In this document: positions 23,533 through 32,514 of the stretch, in pieces
How the letters are laid out: each line of letters starts with the position of its first letter
How positions within the stretch are numbered: the first letter of the stretch is position 1
DNA from: Microbacterium hominis NBRC 15708
GTDB taxonomy: Bacteria; Actinomycetota; Actinomycetes; Actinomycetales; Microbacteriaceae
Length of the DNA: 64,000 nt
Assembly: GCF_001592125.1 (NCBI RefSeq)
Contig: NZ_BCWI01000010.1
Location: forward strand, 62,001 to 126,000
Direction of reading: 5' to 3'
Translations under genes and position numbers: made by a program
Notes under the pieces: model-generated
Databases searched by the model: none
The model's input: only the letters and a program-made list of their open reading frames with translations
Told to the model about the DNA's origin: nothing

Positions 23533-25335
23533 ATGGCGCGGCACGGCATCCTGCAGGACCTCCCGCTGTGGCGGCTGCACGCGCGGATGCCGGAAGGGCT
23601 GCGGATCGCGCTCGCGATCGCGACCGTGGCGCTGGGCGCCGTGATCGTCTGGCGCCCGACGACGGCGCTCGACGTGCTGGCCCTCCTCCTCGGCGGCGGC
23701 ATGGTGCTCACCGGCGTGCTGGAGGCGAACGGCCGCGCCGAGGAGCGCGGCGGCCGCTGGTGGCGGTGGCCGGTCGCGATCGGCTGGTTCGCCCTCGGGC
23801 TGTTCGTGCTCGTGTGGCCCGGACTCACGGTGCGGGCGGTCGCCGACATCACCGGCATCCTGCTGCTCCTCAACGGCGGGATCGGGGTGCTGTCCGCGTT
23901 CCGGGCGGGCCGCGGCTGGGATGAGCGGATCTCGGATGCCGCCTTCGGCGCGACCGGCTTGATCTTCGGCGTCCTGGCGCTCGTCTGGCCCGACATCACG
24001 CTGCTCGTCGTCGCCGTCGTGTTCGGGGCCTCGCTCATCATCCGCGGCAGCGTCGACCTGTGGGCGGCGCTCCGCCGGCGCCGCGACGAGCGCCGTGACC
24101 CCCGGCGCCCCGTGCCGCAGCGCCGCTGGGGGCGCACCGCCATGGCCCTCGGCTCCGTGGCCCTCGCGGTGACCGTCGCCATCGTGACGACGCCGCTGCG
24201 CGACGGCTCCACGGTCGTCGACGAGTTCTACGCCGCTCCGCGCGACGTGCCGTCCGAGCCGGGCCGGCTGATCCGTGCGGAGGAGTTCACGAACGAGGTC
24301 CCCGCGAAGGCGCGGGCCTGGCGCATCCTCTACACGACGACCGGCGTCGACGGACGGCTCCGCGTCGCGAGCGGGATGGTCATGGTGCCGCGCGACCGCG
24401 CGGAGGGCACGCGCTGGCCGGTCGTGCAGTGGAACCACGGCACGACGGGGTTCGCCCAGCACTGCGCTCCCACCCTGCAGCAGCGCCCGTTCTGGGTCGG
24501 CGCGATGTACTACCCGCGCAAAGTCGTCGCCGAGGGGTGGGCGATGGTCGCGACCGACTACAGCGGACTGGGCACCACGGGGCCGCATCCGTACCTGTTC
24601 GGCGAGGCGAGCGCGTGGGCGTCGCTCGACGCCGTGCGCGCCGCGTGGGAGCTCGAGGACGCGCACCTCAGCCGCAACACCGTGATCTGGGGTCACTCCC
24701 AGGGCGGCGGTGCCGCGCTCTGGTCGGGGGCGCTGGCCCGCTCCTACGCCCCCGGCCTGTGGGTGCGCGGCGTGGCGGCCCTCGCTCCCGCCGTCGATCC
24801 GCTGCGGCTCGTGCGCGACGTCTCGCAGGTGGCGGGCGGGACGATCTTCGCCTCCTACGCCTTCGCCGCCTATGAGGCGATCGATCCCGAAGTGACCTAC
24901 GACCGGTACATCCGCCCGGGCGCGCAGACGGTCGTCCGGGCCATGTCGCAACGCTGCCTGAACGAGCCCACGATGGCGCTGTCGGTGCTGGCGGTCGTCG
25001 GACTCAGCGAAGACCGCGACATCTTCGCGGACGACCCCACGACGGGTCCGCTCGGCGCCCGGCTGCGCCAGAGCACCGCCCCCGCGCTCATCGGTCCCCC
25101 CGTGTTCGTCGGTCAGGGGCGCGCCGACACGATCATCTCGGTGGGGGCGCAGGACGACGCCGTCGCGCGCATGTGCGACGCCGGCCAGCGCGTCGACTAC
25201 CGTCGCTACGACGGATACGAGCACGCCCAGATCATGGAGGGCTACGCCCCGACGACCGCCGATCTGCTGGCGTGGACGCGGGCCCGGTTCGAGAGCGAGC
25301 CGGTGCCCGACGGATGTACGACGAACGACGGGTGA
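23533..25335 (+). CDS. DUF308 (HdeD-like) membrane domain fused to a secretory-lipase-type hydrolase
   Basis: Two-domain protein of 600 residues. Residues about 20-175 hold six hydrophobic segments arranged as in HdeD/DUF308 proteins. An Arg-rich linker (about 176-200) and one more membrane segment (about 203-222) follow. The C-terminal domain (about 230-595) resembles the LIP family of secretory lipases: QWNHGTTGFAQHC, DYSGLGTTGPHPYLFGEAS, the nucleophile elbow GHSQGG with S389, and a C-terminal His in YDGYEHAQIMEG. The hydrolase domain should be anchored outside the membrane. The substrate is unknown. Confidence 0.82.
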   Translation: MARHGILQDLPLWRLHARMPEGLRIALAIATVALGAVIVWRPTTALDVLALLLGGGMVLTGVLEANGRAEERGGRWWRWPVAIGWFALGLFVLVWPGLTVRAVADITGILLLLNGGIGVLSAFRAGRGWDERISDAAFGATGLIFGVLALVWPDITLLVVAVVFGASLIIRGSVDLWAALRRRRDERRDPRRPVPQRRWGRTAMALGSVALAVTVAIVTTPLRDGSTVVDEFYAAPRDVPSEPGRLIRAEEFTNEVPAKARAWRILYTTTGVDGRLRVASGMVMVPRDRAEGTRWPVVQWNHGTTGFAQHCAPTLQQRPFWVGAMYYPRKVVAEGWAMVATDYSGLGTTGPHPYLFGEASAWASLDAVRAAWELEDAHLSRNTVIWGHSQGGGAALWSGALARSYAPGLWVRGVAALAPAVDPLRLVRDVSQVAGGTIFASYAFAAYEAIDPEVTYDRYIRPGAQTVVRAMSQRCLNEPTMALSVLAVVGLSEDRDIFADDPTTGPLGARLRQSTAPALIGPPVFVGQGRADTIISVGAQDDAVARMCDAGQRVDYRRYDGYEHAQIMEGYAPTTADLLAWTRARFESEPVPDGCTTNDG

Positions 25336-25364
25336 ACACGGATCGCGCGGTCAGAACCGGCGCG

Positions 25365-25370
25365 TATCCT
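25365..25370 (+). promoter_or_regulatory. Leaderless-type -10 (TATCCT) for the M13 peptidase
   Basis: TATCCT is followed by 7 nt and then ATG at 25378. Confidence 0.6.
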
Positions 25371-25377
25371 GTACGGC

Positions 25378-27387
25378 ATGACCGATCCCTCCCTGCGCTC
25401 GGGTATCGAGCTGTCCGCGTTGAGCCCCGGCATCCGTCCTCAGGACGACCTCTTCCGCCACGTCAACGGAGCCTGGTTGGAACGCACCGAGATCCCCGAC
25501 GACAAGGCGCGGTGGGGCTCGTTCCACCTCATCGCGGAGCAGGCCGAGAAGGACGTCCGCGCGATCATCGAGGAGTCGACGGCGGCGGAGCCCGGGACCG
25601 AGGCGCGCAAGATCGGCGACCTGTTCACGAGCTTCATGGACACGGAGCGGATCGAGCAGCGCGGCGCCGAGCCCCTGCGCGACCAGCTCGCCCGGGTCGA
25701 CGCGATCAACTCCGTCCCCGCGCTGCTGCGCACGGTCGGCGAGCTCGAGCGCGAGGGCGTCGGCGGCATGATCGGCGTGTACATCGAGCCCGACCCGGGC
25801 AACCCCGAGCGCTACGTCTCCTTCTTCGTCCAGTCCGGGCTCTCGCTGCCCGATGAGAGCTACTACCGGCTGGAGAACTTCGACAAGACCCGTGTCGCGT
25901 TCCGCGACTACGTGCAGACGATGCTCGCGCTCGCCGGCGTCGACGCCGCGGGCGAGGATGCCGGGCGCCAGGCCGACCGGGTGCTCGCGCTCGAGACCGA
26001 GCTGGCGACGCACCACTGGGACAACGTGCGCACCCGCGACGCGGTCGCCACCTACAACCTCATGACCTGGGATGAGGTGCAGGGGCTCGTCGGCGTCGAC
26101 CTCGATCCCTGGCTCGACGCCGTCGCGCCGGGGCGCCGCGACGGGTTCGCCGAGATCAACGTGAATGAGCCGAGCTACTTCTCCGGCCTCGGCGGCCTGC
26201 TCGTCGAGGACCGCCTCGACGACTGGAAGGCCTGGCTGCGACTGCACGTCGTGCGCGCGTCGGCGGCGTTCCTGTCCGCTGCGTTCGTCGAGGCCAACTT
26301 CGCCTTCTACGGCACCGAGCTCACCGGCGTCCCGGTCAACCGCGAACGCTGGAAGCGCGGTGTCGGCTTCGTCGAGGCGGCCATGGGCGAAGCGGTCGGC
26401 AAGGTGTACGTCGATCGCCATTTCCCGCCGGCGGCCAAGGAGGCGATGGACGAGCTGGTGGCGAACCTCATCGAGGCCTACCGCGCGTCGATCGCGACGC
26501 TGGAGTGGATGACGCCCGAGACCCGCGACCGTGCGCTGGAGAAGCTCGCCGCCTTCACGCCCAAGGTGGGCTACCCGCAGAAGTGGAAGGACTACACCGC
26601 TCTGGAGGTCGACGCCGCCGACCTCATCGGCAACGTCCGCCGCACCAACGCGTGGGAGCACGAGCGGCAGATCGCCAAGCTCGGAGCACCCATCGACCGC
26701 GACGAGTGGTACATGACCCCGCAGACGGTCAACGCGTACTACAACCCGCTGATGAACGAGATCGTCTTCCCCGCGGCGATCCTGCAGTACCCGTTCTTCG
26801 AGCTCGATCGGGATGCCGCGGCCAACTACGGCGGCATCGGCGCCGTGATCGGCCACGAGATCGGCCACGGCTTCGACGATCAGGGGTCGGCCTTCGACGG
26901 CACCGGCGCCCTCCGCGACTGGTGGACCGACGAGGATCGCGCGGCGTTCCAGCAGCGCACGGCGGCCCTGATCGCCCAGTACGACGAGCTCGTGCCGCAG
27001 GGTCTCGCCGCCGAGCACCACGTCAACGGGGCGCTCACGATCGGCGAGAACATCGGCGATCTCGGCGGGCTCGGCATCGCCATCAAGGCGTACCGGCTCT
27101 CCCTGGGGCTGGACAGCGGCGCCGACGTCACGGACGAGAACGCCGACGGGCCGGTGATCGACGGTTTCACCGGCATCCAGCGGCTGCTGCTGAGCTGGGC
27201 GCAGATCTGGCAGCAGAAGGGGCGCGACGCCGAGACGATCCGTCTGCTGACGATCGACCCGCACTCGCCCAACGAGTTCCGCTGCAACCAGATCGTCCGC
27301 AACGTCGACGAGTTCTACCGGGCGTTCGACGTCGCCGAGACCGACGCGCTGTGGCTGGACGCCGACCAGCGCGTCACGATCTGGTGA
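25378..27387 (+). CDS. M13-family zinc metallopeptidase (PepO-like)
   Basis: Neprilysin-type endopeptidase of 669 residues that cleaves oligopeptides. The zinc site is GHEIGHGFDD, with HEIGH at 493-497; the third ligand Glu is in GENIGDLGGL; the upstream NAYYNP motif near 458 is the substrate-binding segment. The end has the usual CxxW-like tail replaced by DALWLDADQRVTIW. There is no signal peptide or membrane anchor, so it is cytoplasmic. Its stop overlaps the start of a beta-lactamase-fold gene by four bases. Confidence 0.95.
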   Translation: MTDPSLRSGIELSALSPGIRPQDDLFRHVNGAWLERTEIPDDKARWGSFHLIAEQAEKDVRAIIEESTAAEPGTEARKIGDLFTSFMDTERIEQRGAEPLRDQLARVDAINSVPALLRTVGELEREGVGGMIGVYIEPDPGNPERYVSFFVQSGLSLPDESYYRLENFDKTRVAFRDYVQTMLALAGVDAAGEDAGRQADRVLALETELATHHWDNVRTRDAVATYNLMTWDEVQGLVGVDLDPWLDAVAPGRRDGFAEINVNEPSYFSGLGGLLVEDRLDDWKAWLRLHVVRASAAFLSAAFVEANFAFYGTELTGVPVNRERWKRGVGFVEAAMGEAVGKVYVDRHFPPAAKEAMDELVANLIEAYRASIATLEWMTPETRDRALEKLAAFTPKVGYPQKWKDYTALEVDAADLIGNVRRTNAWEHERQIAKLGAPIDRDEWYMTPQTVNAYYNPLMNEIVFPAAILQYPFFELDRDAAANYGGIGAVIGHEIGHGFDDQGSAFDGTGALRDWWTDEDRAAFQQRTAALIAQYDELVPQGLAAEHHVNGALTIGENIGDLGGLGIAIKAYRLSLGLDSGADVTDENADGPVIDGFTGIQRLLLSWAQIWQQKGRDAETIRLLTIDPHSPNEFRCNQIVRNVDEFYRAFDVAETDALWLDADQRVTIW

Positions 27388-28283
27388 CCACCGCATCGCC
27401 GCGGCGGGGGGAGCGCCCCGCATCCCGCCGCTCGCCGCGGCGATCCGGCGGGCGGACGCGATCGTTCTCGACGGCGCTCGCCGCGCTCGACGCCGTGGCG
27501 GCGGCCGGTGCGCAGGTCTCGGTGTGCGTGACCGACCTCGACTCGGGCGAGACGGTGCTCGCCGGCGACGCCCACCTCGTGCTCCCCGTGGCGGGCATCG
27601 GCGTCGTGCCGCTGCTCATCGAGGTGGCCGCGCAGATGGATGCCGGCACGCTCGATCCCCTCGAGATCATCGAGCGCACGTCGGTGCCGCCGGTCACGGT
27701 CGGCGGCCTCTGGCACCGGCTGGCGGCGCCCGCCCTGCCGGTGCGCGACCTCGCCGTGCTGGCGGCGGCGGCGTCGGACGCGGCCGCCGCGAACGCCCTG
27801 CTCGAGCGCGTCGGGCTCGACGCCGTCCGTGCGCGCGTCGAGCAGATCGGTCTCGTCAAGACGGCCCTGATCGACGGCTTCCGCGATCAGCGCGGCCTCG
27901 ACGACGCCCCGCACGTCGGCCTCGCCTCGACGGGAGAGCTCGTCACCCTCTTCGCGGGCCTCGTGAACGCCCAGGTCGTCTCACCGGCGGTGAGCGCACA
28001 GGTGTCGGAGTGGCTGAGCCTCAACCAGGATCTGGCGCTCGTCGCCGCGAGCACGGCGCTCGACCCCTTCGCGCACGACGACGACCGCCACGGTCTGCTC
28101 TTCGTCAACAAGACCGGCCGGGGCGACGGCATCCGCGCCGAGGCCGGAGTCATCGCCGGGCCGCGCGCCGGCGCCGCCTACGCCCTCATCGTGTGCTTCG
28201 ACGATCTGTCGGTCGCGCACCGGCTGCGCGCGCACGAGGCGTTCCGCGCCCTCGGGCTCGACCTCATGGAGTACGTGTACTGA
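27384..28283 (+). CDS. Class A beta-lactamase-fold protein lacking the catalytic residues
   Basis: Protein of 299 residues with the fold of class A beta-lactamases and related serine hydrolases. At the SxxK position it reads AGIGVVPLL (residues 70-78), so Ser is Gly71 and Lys is Val74. The SDN motif is SDA (131-133), followed by the family-like AAANALLERVG. The KTG box is intact (243-245). The start is basic and not a signal peptide. GTG at 27384 overlaps the M13 peptidase stop by four bases. I infer a non-enzymatic, ligand-binding or regulatory role. Confidence 0.75.
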   Translation: MTTASPRRGERPASRRSPRRSGGRTRSFSTALAALDAVAAAGAQVSVCVTDLDSGETVLAGDAHLVLPVAGIGVVPLLIEVAAQMDAGTLDPLEIIERTSVPPVTVGGLWHRLAAPALPVRDLAVLAAAASDAAAANALLERVGLDAVRARVEQIGLVKTALIDGFRDQRGLDDAPHVGLASTGELVTLFAGLVNAQVVSPAVSAQVSEWLSLNQDLALVAASTALDPFAHDDDRHGLLFVNKTGRGDGIRAEAGVIAGPRAGAAYALIVCFDDLSVAHRLRAHEAFRALGLDLMEYVY

Positions 28284-28307
28284 CGCCGGGCCGGGCCGGG
28301 CCGCCGC

Positions 28308-29180
28308 TCAGAAGACGATCGTGTGGTTGCCGTGGCGGATGACCCGGTCCTCGGCGTGCCACTGCACGGCGCGGGAGAGCACCGCCCGCTCGACGTAGGC
28401 GCCGCGCGACTGCAGGTCGGAGGCGGTCATCGAGTGGTCGACCCGCGTCACGTCCTGCTCGATGATCGGTCCTTCGTCCAGGTCTTTGGTGACGTAGTGG
28501 CTGGTCGCGCCGATCAGCTTGACCCCGCGCTCCTTGGCCTTCTTGTAAGGCCCCGCGCCGACGAAGGCGGGCAGGAAGGAGTGGTGGATGTTGATGACGG
28601 GCACGCCGAGCTTCTCGAGGAAGTCGTCGGAGAGGATCTGCATGTACCGTGCCAGCACGACGAAGTCGACGTTGCCCGTGAGCAGCTTCAGGATCTCGGC
28701 CTCCGCGACCGACTTGTCGGCGCCGCTGGAGGGGACGTGGAAGAACGGGATGCCGAAGGAGCGCACGTCCTCCGCCGACACCGTGTGGTTGGAGACGACC
28801 ATCGGGATGCTGACGTTCAGCTCGCCCCGCCGATGACGCCAGAGCAGCTCGAGCAGGCAGTGGTCGCTCGTGGAGGACAGGATCGCCATCCGCTTGGGGA
28901 CGGACTGGTCGGTGAGCCGCCACTGCATCCCGTAGGGCTCGAGCGTGCGCGCGAGGTCGTCCTCGATCTCGTCGACCGCGGCCGCGAGGTCGGTGCGGTG
29001 GAAGACCACCCGCTGGAAGAACGCCCCGCCCTCCGGGTTGTCCGAGTACTGGTCGAGGCTGACGATGTTCGCGCGGTGACGCGTGATCAGTGCGGTGACG
29101 GCGGCGACGAGTCCGGGCTGGTCCGGTCCGTGGACGATCAGGCAGGCGTGGTCGCGCAGGGCATCGGTGTGCAGGGACAT
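28308..29180 (-). CDS. purU: Formyltetrahydrofolate deformylase
   Basis: Enzyme that hydrolyses 10-formyl-THF to formate and THF, balancing one-carbon pools. The protein has 290 residues: an N-terminal ACT domain (about 8-85) and a formyltransferase-like domain with the catalytic segment INIHHSFLPAFVGAGPYKKAKERG and the Asp in TKDLDEGPIIEQDV. I chose ATG at 29180, fifteen codons inside the longest frame, because GAGGAG precedes it and it matches the family start. It is followed by the convergent beta-lactamase-fold gene. Confidence 0.95.
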   Translation of the reverse strand: MSLHTDALRDHACLIVHGPDQPGLVAAVTALITRHRANIVSLDQYSDNPEGGAFFQRVVFHRTDLAAAVDEIEDDLARTLEPYGMQWRLTDQSVPKRMAILSSTSDHCLLELLWRHRRGELNVSIPMVVSNHTVSAEDVRSFGIPFFHVPSSGADKSVAEAEILKLLTGNVDFVVLARYMQILSDDFLEKLGVPVINIHHSFLPAFVGAGPYKKAKERGVKLIGATSHYVTKDLDEGPIIEQDVTRVDHSMTASDLQSRGAYVERAVLSRAVQWHAEDRVIRHGNHTIVF

Positions 29181-29232
29181 GCGGATCTCCTCAAGACGGC
29201 GCGGCGGTGCGGCCGCGGACCCCATCGGATGT

Positions 29233-29283
29233 CGGCCGCAGACCGCCGAACGTGTAGAAGCGATTTTGTCAGGTCTGCGGCCG
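29233..29283. terminator. Stem-loop between the CoA-ligase operon and purU
   Basis: A perfect 12-bp inverted repeat, CGGCCGCAGACC (29233-29244) and GGTCTGCGGCCG (29272-29283), encloses 27 bases. It begins 14 bases after the stop of the CoA ligase. There is no T-tract, so termination is likely but not certain; it could also structure the purU leader. Confidence 0.5.
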
Positions 29284-29296
29284 CCCGGTCGTCACG

Positions 29297-30823
29297 TCAG
29301 TGTCGCCGCCCGAACCGGGCGCGCAGATCCGCCTTGCGGATCTTGCCGGATGCCGTGCGCGGCAGCTCCTCGACCACGACCACGTTCTTGGGGAGCTTGT
29401 AGCGAGCGAGCACCCCGTCCAGGGCGGCGCGCACCGACGCCGTGGACACGTCCTGTCCGTCGCGCACGGTCACCACGGCCCAGGGCACTTCGCCCCACCG
29501 CTCGTCCGGCACCCCGATGACCGCGACGCCCGAGATCCCGCGGATGTCGTTGATGAGGTTCTCCACTTCGGCGGGGTAGATGTTCTCGCCCCCGGAGATG
29601 ATCATGTCCTTGAGGCGGTCGGCGATGAAGAGGTAGCCGTCGGCGTCGACGTAGCCGAGGTCTCCGGAGCGGAACCAGCCGTCGTCGGTGAAGACGGCGG
29701 CCGATTCCTCCGGCAGGTTCAGATAGCCGGCGAAGACGTTCGGCCCCGTGACCTCGATCTCCCCGACGGTGCCGGGGGCGACCGGCATCCCGTTCTCGTC
29801 GGCGATGCGTATCTCGGTGAAGAAGTGGGGCAGGCCCACGCTGCCCTGCTTGCGCGTCGTCGCCTCGGGGGCGAGCGAGGTCACGCCCGGCGATCCCTCG
29901 GTCATCCCGTAGCCCTGCGAGAACGACAGGCCGCGCCGCTCGTAGGCGTCGAGGATGCGGGTGGGCACGGCCGATCCGCCGCAGGTGAGCTTGCGCAGGC
30001 TGGAGACGTCCGTGCGATCCCAGTCGGGGTGGTCGGCCATCAGCTGATACGTCGTCGGCACGCCGCTGAGCATGCTGACGCGGTGACGCTGCACGAGCTC
30101 GAGGGCGCGGCCGGCGTCGAACCCCGGTTCGAGGACCATGGTGGCGCCCTTCATGATCACCGGCAGGGCGCCCATCCCGAGGGAGGCGGCGTGGAACAGG
30201 GGCGAGATCATGAGGGCGACGTCGGTGGAGACGACGTCGTAGTCGACGATGCAGTTGAGCGCGCTCCAGGTGAGGTTGCCGTGGGTGAGCACGGCGCCCT
30301 TGGCGCGGCCGGTCGTACCCGAGGTGTACATGACGATCGCCGGGTCGTCCAGACCGATCTCGGCCTCGACGGGCCGGCGTCCGGCGGCGGAGCGCAGTCG
30401 GTCCAGGCCCGGGATGCCGGGGGCGCCGTCGCCGGTGAGGAGGACGTGGGCGATCCGCGCCGCCTCGACGCCGTCGACGACCCGCTCGGCGAGCTCGACG
30501 TCGTGGATGAGCACGCGTGCCGACGAGTCCGTGAGCACGTGGCGGATCTCGGGGGCCGCCAGACGGGTGTTCACCGGGACGAACACCGCGCCGAGCCGGG
30601 CGCAGCCGAACAGCACCGCGAGGAAGTCGGGGCTGTTCTCGCCGAGGTAGGCGACCGCATCCCCCTTCTGCACGCCGCGCTCCGCCAGCAGCGCCGCGAC
30701 GCGGTCGACCAGGTCGGCCAGCTCCGCGTAGGTCAGCGCGTGCGCACCGAAGACGAGCGCCGTCTTGTCCGGGCACTTCAGCCGGCGCTTGGCGATCCAG
30801 GAGCCGAGGCCGCGGTCGTTCAT
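29297..30823 (-). CDS. Acyl-/aryl-CoA ligase (CouL/PhdA-type candidate)
   Basis: AMP-forming CoA synthetase of 508 residues. The P-loop is YTSGTTGRAKGAVLTH near residue 160, the A5 motif QGYGMTEGSP near 298, and the C-terminal catalytic Lys is in RTASGKIRKADLR near 496. It is the last gene of a five-gene operon with MaoC, acyl-CoA dehydrogenase, amidohydrolase and SDR. In known actinobacterial clusters of this make-up the ligase activates p-coumarate or related hydroxycinnamates; I infer the same here. ATG at 30823 overlaps the MaoC stop by one base. Confidence 0.85.
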   Translation of the reverse strand: MNDRGLGSWIAKRRLKCPDKTALVFGAHALTYAELADLVDRVAALLAERGVQKGDAVAYLGENSPDFLAVLFGCARLGAVFVPVNTRLAAPEIRHVLTDSSARVLIHDVELAERVVDGVEAARIAHVLLTGDGAPGIPGLDRLRSAAGRRPVEAEIGLDDPAIVMYTSGTTGRAKGAVLTHGNLTWSALNCIVDYDVVSTDVALMISPLFHAASLGMGALPVIMKGATMVLEPGFDAGRALELVQRHRVSMLSGVPTTYQLMADHPDWDRTDVSSLRKLTCGGSAVPTRILDAYERRGLSFSQGYGMTEGSPGVTSLAPEATTRKQGSVGLPHFFTEIRIADENGMPVAPGTVGEIEVTGPNVFAGYLNLPEESAAVFTDDGWFRSGDLGYVDADGYLFIADRLKDMIISGGENIYPAEVENLINDIRGISGVAVIGVPDERWGEVPWAVVTVRDGQDVSTASVRAALDGVLARYKLPKNVVVVEELPRTASGKIRKADLRARFGRRH

Positions 30824-31275
30824 CAGGCGTAGAAGCGGTACAGGCCGCGGGCCACGACCGCGGGCTTGGGGGCGCCCTCGATCTCGATCGTCTGGTCGAC
30901 GGTGAACTGGTAGCCGCCCGGGATGTCGAGGACCTCCGCGATGACGGCGCCGCCCCGGATGCGGGCGCCCACCGCGACGGGGGAGACGAATCGCACCTTC
31001 TCCAGCCCGTAGTTGACCTTCGTGCCCACCCCGTCGAGCTCGAAGAGCTCGGACCAGAACCGGACCGTCAGCGACAGCGACAGGAAGCCGTGCGCGATGG
31101 GGCGCCCGAACGGTCCGGCCGCGGCCCGCTCGGGGTCGACGTGGATCCACTGGTGGTCGTCGGTCGCGTCGGCGAACAGGTCGACGCGGTCCTGCGTGAT
31201 CTCGATCCAGTCGGTCCAGCCGAGGTCGGTGCCGGCGAGGTCGGGGGCGTCCGCGTAGGCGGCGGTCGTGGTCAT
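30823..31275 (-). CDS. MaoC-family (R)-specific enoyl-CoA hydratase
   Basis: Hot-dog-fold hydratase of 150 residues. The catalytic Asp-x4-His motif is in ATDDHQWIHVDPERA (about 37-51), followed by GRPIAHGFLSLSL (57-69). It should hydrate the side-chain double bond of the CoA ester made by the neighbouring ligase. The (R)-specific MaoC type fits an (R)-specific SDR as the next enzyme, which is also in the operon. It is translationally coupled to the ligase gene. Confidence 0.9.
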   Translation of the reverse strand: MTTTAAYADAPDLAGTDLGWTDWIEITQDRVDLFADATDDHQWIHVDPERAAAGPFGRPIAHGFLSLSLTVRFWSELFELDGVGTKVNYGLEKVRFVSPVAVGARIRGGAVIAEVLDIPGGYQFTVDQTIEIEGAPKPAVVARGLYRFYA

Positions 31276-31286
31276 GGGGTGTCCTT

Positions 31287-31328
31287 TCGGTCGGGTACAG
31301 ACGAAGGTCGGTCGGGTTCAGACGAAGG
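31287..31328. repeat. 21-bp tandem duplication at the acyl-CoA dehydrogenase 3' end
   Basis: Two adjacent 21-base units (31287-31307 and 31308-31328) differ at one position (A or T). The second unit contains the last codons and stop of the acyl-CoA dehydrogenase gene, so the gene end has been duplicated into the spacer before the MaoC gene. Confidence 0.8.
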
Positions 31329-32511
31329 CGGACACGCCCGTGAGGCCGCGTCCGACGATCAGTGAGGTCATCTCGTGCGTGCCCTCGTAGGAGTAGACGG
31401 CCTCGGCGTCGGCGAAGAACCGGGCCGCGTCGTGGGTGAGCAGGATGCCGTTGCCGCCCTGCACCTCGCGGCCGAGCGCCGCGCTCTCGCGGGCGAGTCG
31501 GGCGGTCTGCATCTTGGCGAGCGCGGAGTCCTCGTCGCGCAGCGTGCCGTCGTCCTGGAGCGCCGACAGTCGGGTGACGATGCCGAGCGAGGCGGTGAGG
31601 TTGCCGAGCATGCGCGCGAGCTTCTCCTGCACGAGCTGGAAGCCGCCGATCGGCCGTCCGAACTGCTCGCGTTCGCGCACGTACGCCACGGCGGCATCCA
31701 GCGCGCCCGCCTGCAGGCCGGTCGCGATCCACGCGACGTCCGAGCGCAGTGCGCGCAGGATCTCGGCGACGTCGCGCCACGACGCGACGCGCCCCAGCCG
31801 CGACGCTTCCGGCACGCGCACCCCGTCGAGGTGGACGTCGAAGTTCTGCATCATCCGCAGCGACGTCTTGCCCTCGATGCGGACGAGCCGCACGCCCGGC
31901 GCCTCCCTCGGGACGAGGAACGCCGTGATCTCGCCGTCCCGGTCGGACCGGGCGAACACGACCAGCACGTGAGCGGTGTCCGCTCCGCCGATCCATCGTT
32001 TGGCGCCGTCGATCACCCAGTCGTCCCCGTCGCGGCGGGCGCGGGTCGCGAGGCCTCCGGCGATGTCGGAGCCGTGGTCGGGCTCGGTCAGCGCGAACGC
32101 GCCGCGCAGCGCGAACGAGCGGATGTCCGGGTCGAGCGCATCGGCCTGCTGCCGCGTCCCGCCCCGGCGGACGGCGGTGCGGAACAGCCCGGCCTGCGCG
32201 TTGTAGGCCGTCGCGATCGACACGTCGGTCCGGGCGAGGACGAAGGTGCGGTACCCGGAGAACATCGACGACGAGGCCTCGGCCGCCTCCAGCCCCGCGG
32301 GGCTCATCAGAGCGAGGTCGATGAGCGCATCGAGCGCCGCGGGCGGCAGCGTCGCGCGCTCCCAGGCCTCCGCCAGCAGTGGGGCGACGTCGGCGCGCAG
32401 GGTGTCGTCCAGCCGGGTGAGGACCGCCCGCGCGGCGGCGCTCAGGTGGGCCGGGGCGTATCCGAGGGGGTCGAAGCCGAACGGCGCGGCCGTGGTCAGC
32501 GTCGGAACCAT
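31318..32511 (-). CDS. Acyl-CoA dehydrogenase
   Basis: FAD-dependent dehydrogenase of 397 residues. It has FALTEPDHGSDIAGGLATRA near 134-153, DWVIDGAKRWIGGADTAHVLVVFAR near 157-181, and the C-terminal segment GREVQGGNGILLTHDAARFFADAEAVYSYEGTHEM in parts. The catalytic Glu of many ACADs corresponds to YEGTHE here, as in glutaryl-CoA and related enzymes. In this operon it could introduce the double bond into dihydro-cinnamoyl-CoA, allowing growth on phenylpropionates as well as cinnamates. Spacing to neighbours is 3 and 42 bases. Confidence 0.88.
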   Translation of the reverse strand: MVPTLTTAAPFGFDPLGYAPAHLSAAARAVLTRLDDTLRADVAPLLAEAWERATLPPAALDALIDLALMSPAGLEAAEASSSMFSGYRTFVLARTDVSIATAYNAQAGLFRTAVRRGGTRQQADALDPDIRSFALRGAFALTEPDHGSDIAGGLATRARRDGDDWVIDGAKRWIGGADTAHVLVVFARSDRDGEITAFLVPREAPGVRLVRIEGKTSLRMMQNFDVHLDGVRVPEASRLGRVASWRDVAEILRALRSDVAWIATGLQAGALDAAVAYVREREQFGRPIGGFQLVQEKLARMLGNLTASLGIVTRLSALQDDGTLRDEDSALAKMQTARLARESAALGREVQGGNGILLTHDAARFFADAEAVYSYEGTHEMTSLIVGRGLTGVSAFV

Positions 32512-32514
32512 CGC

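Noticed and set aside
29233..29283. Glycine riboswitch before purU
   Set aside because: The region is a single perfect stem-loop without the tandem aptamer layout or conserved glycine-aptamer core.
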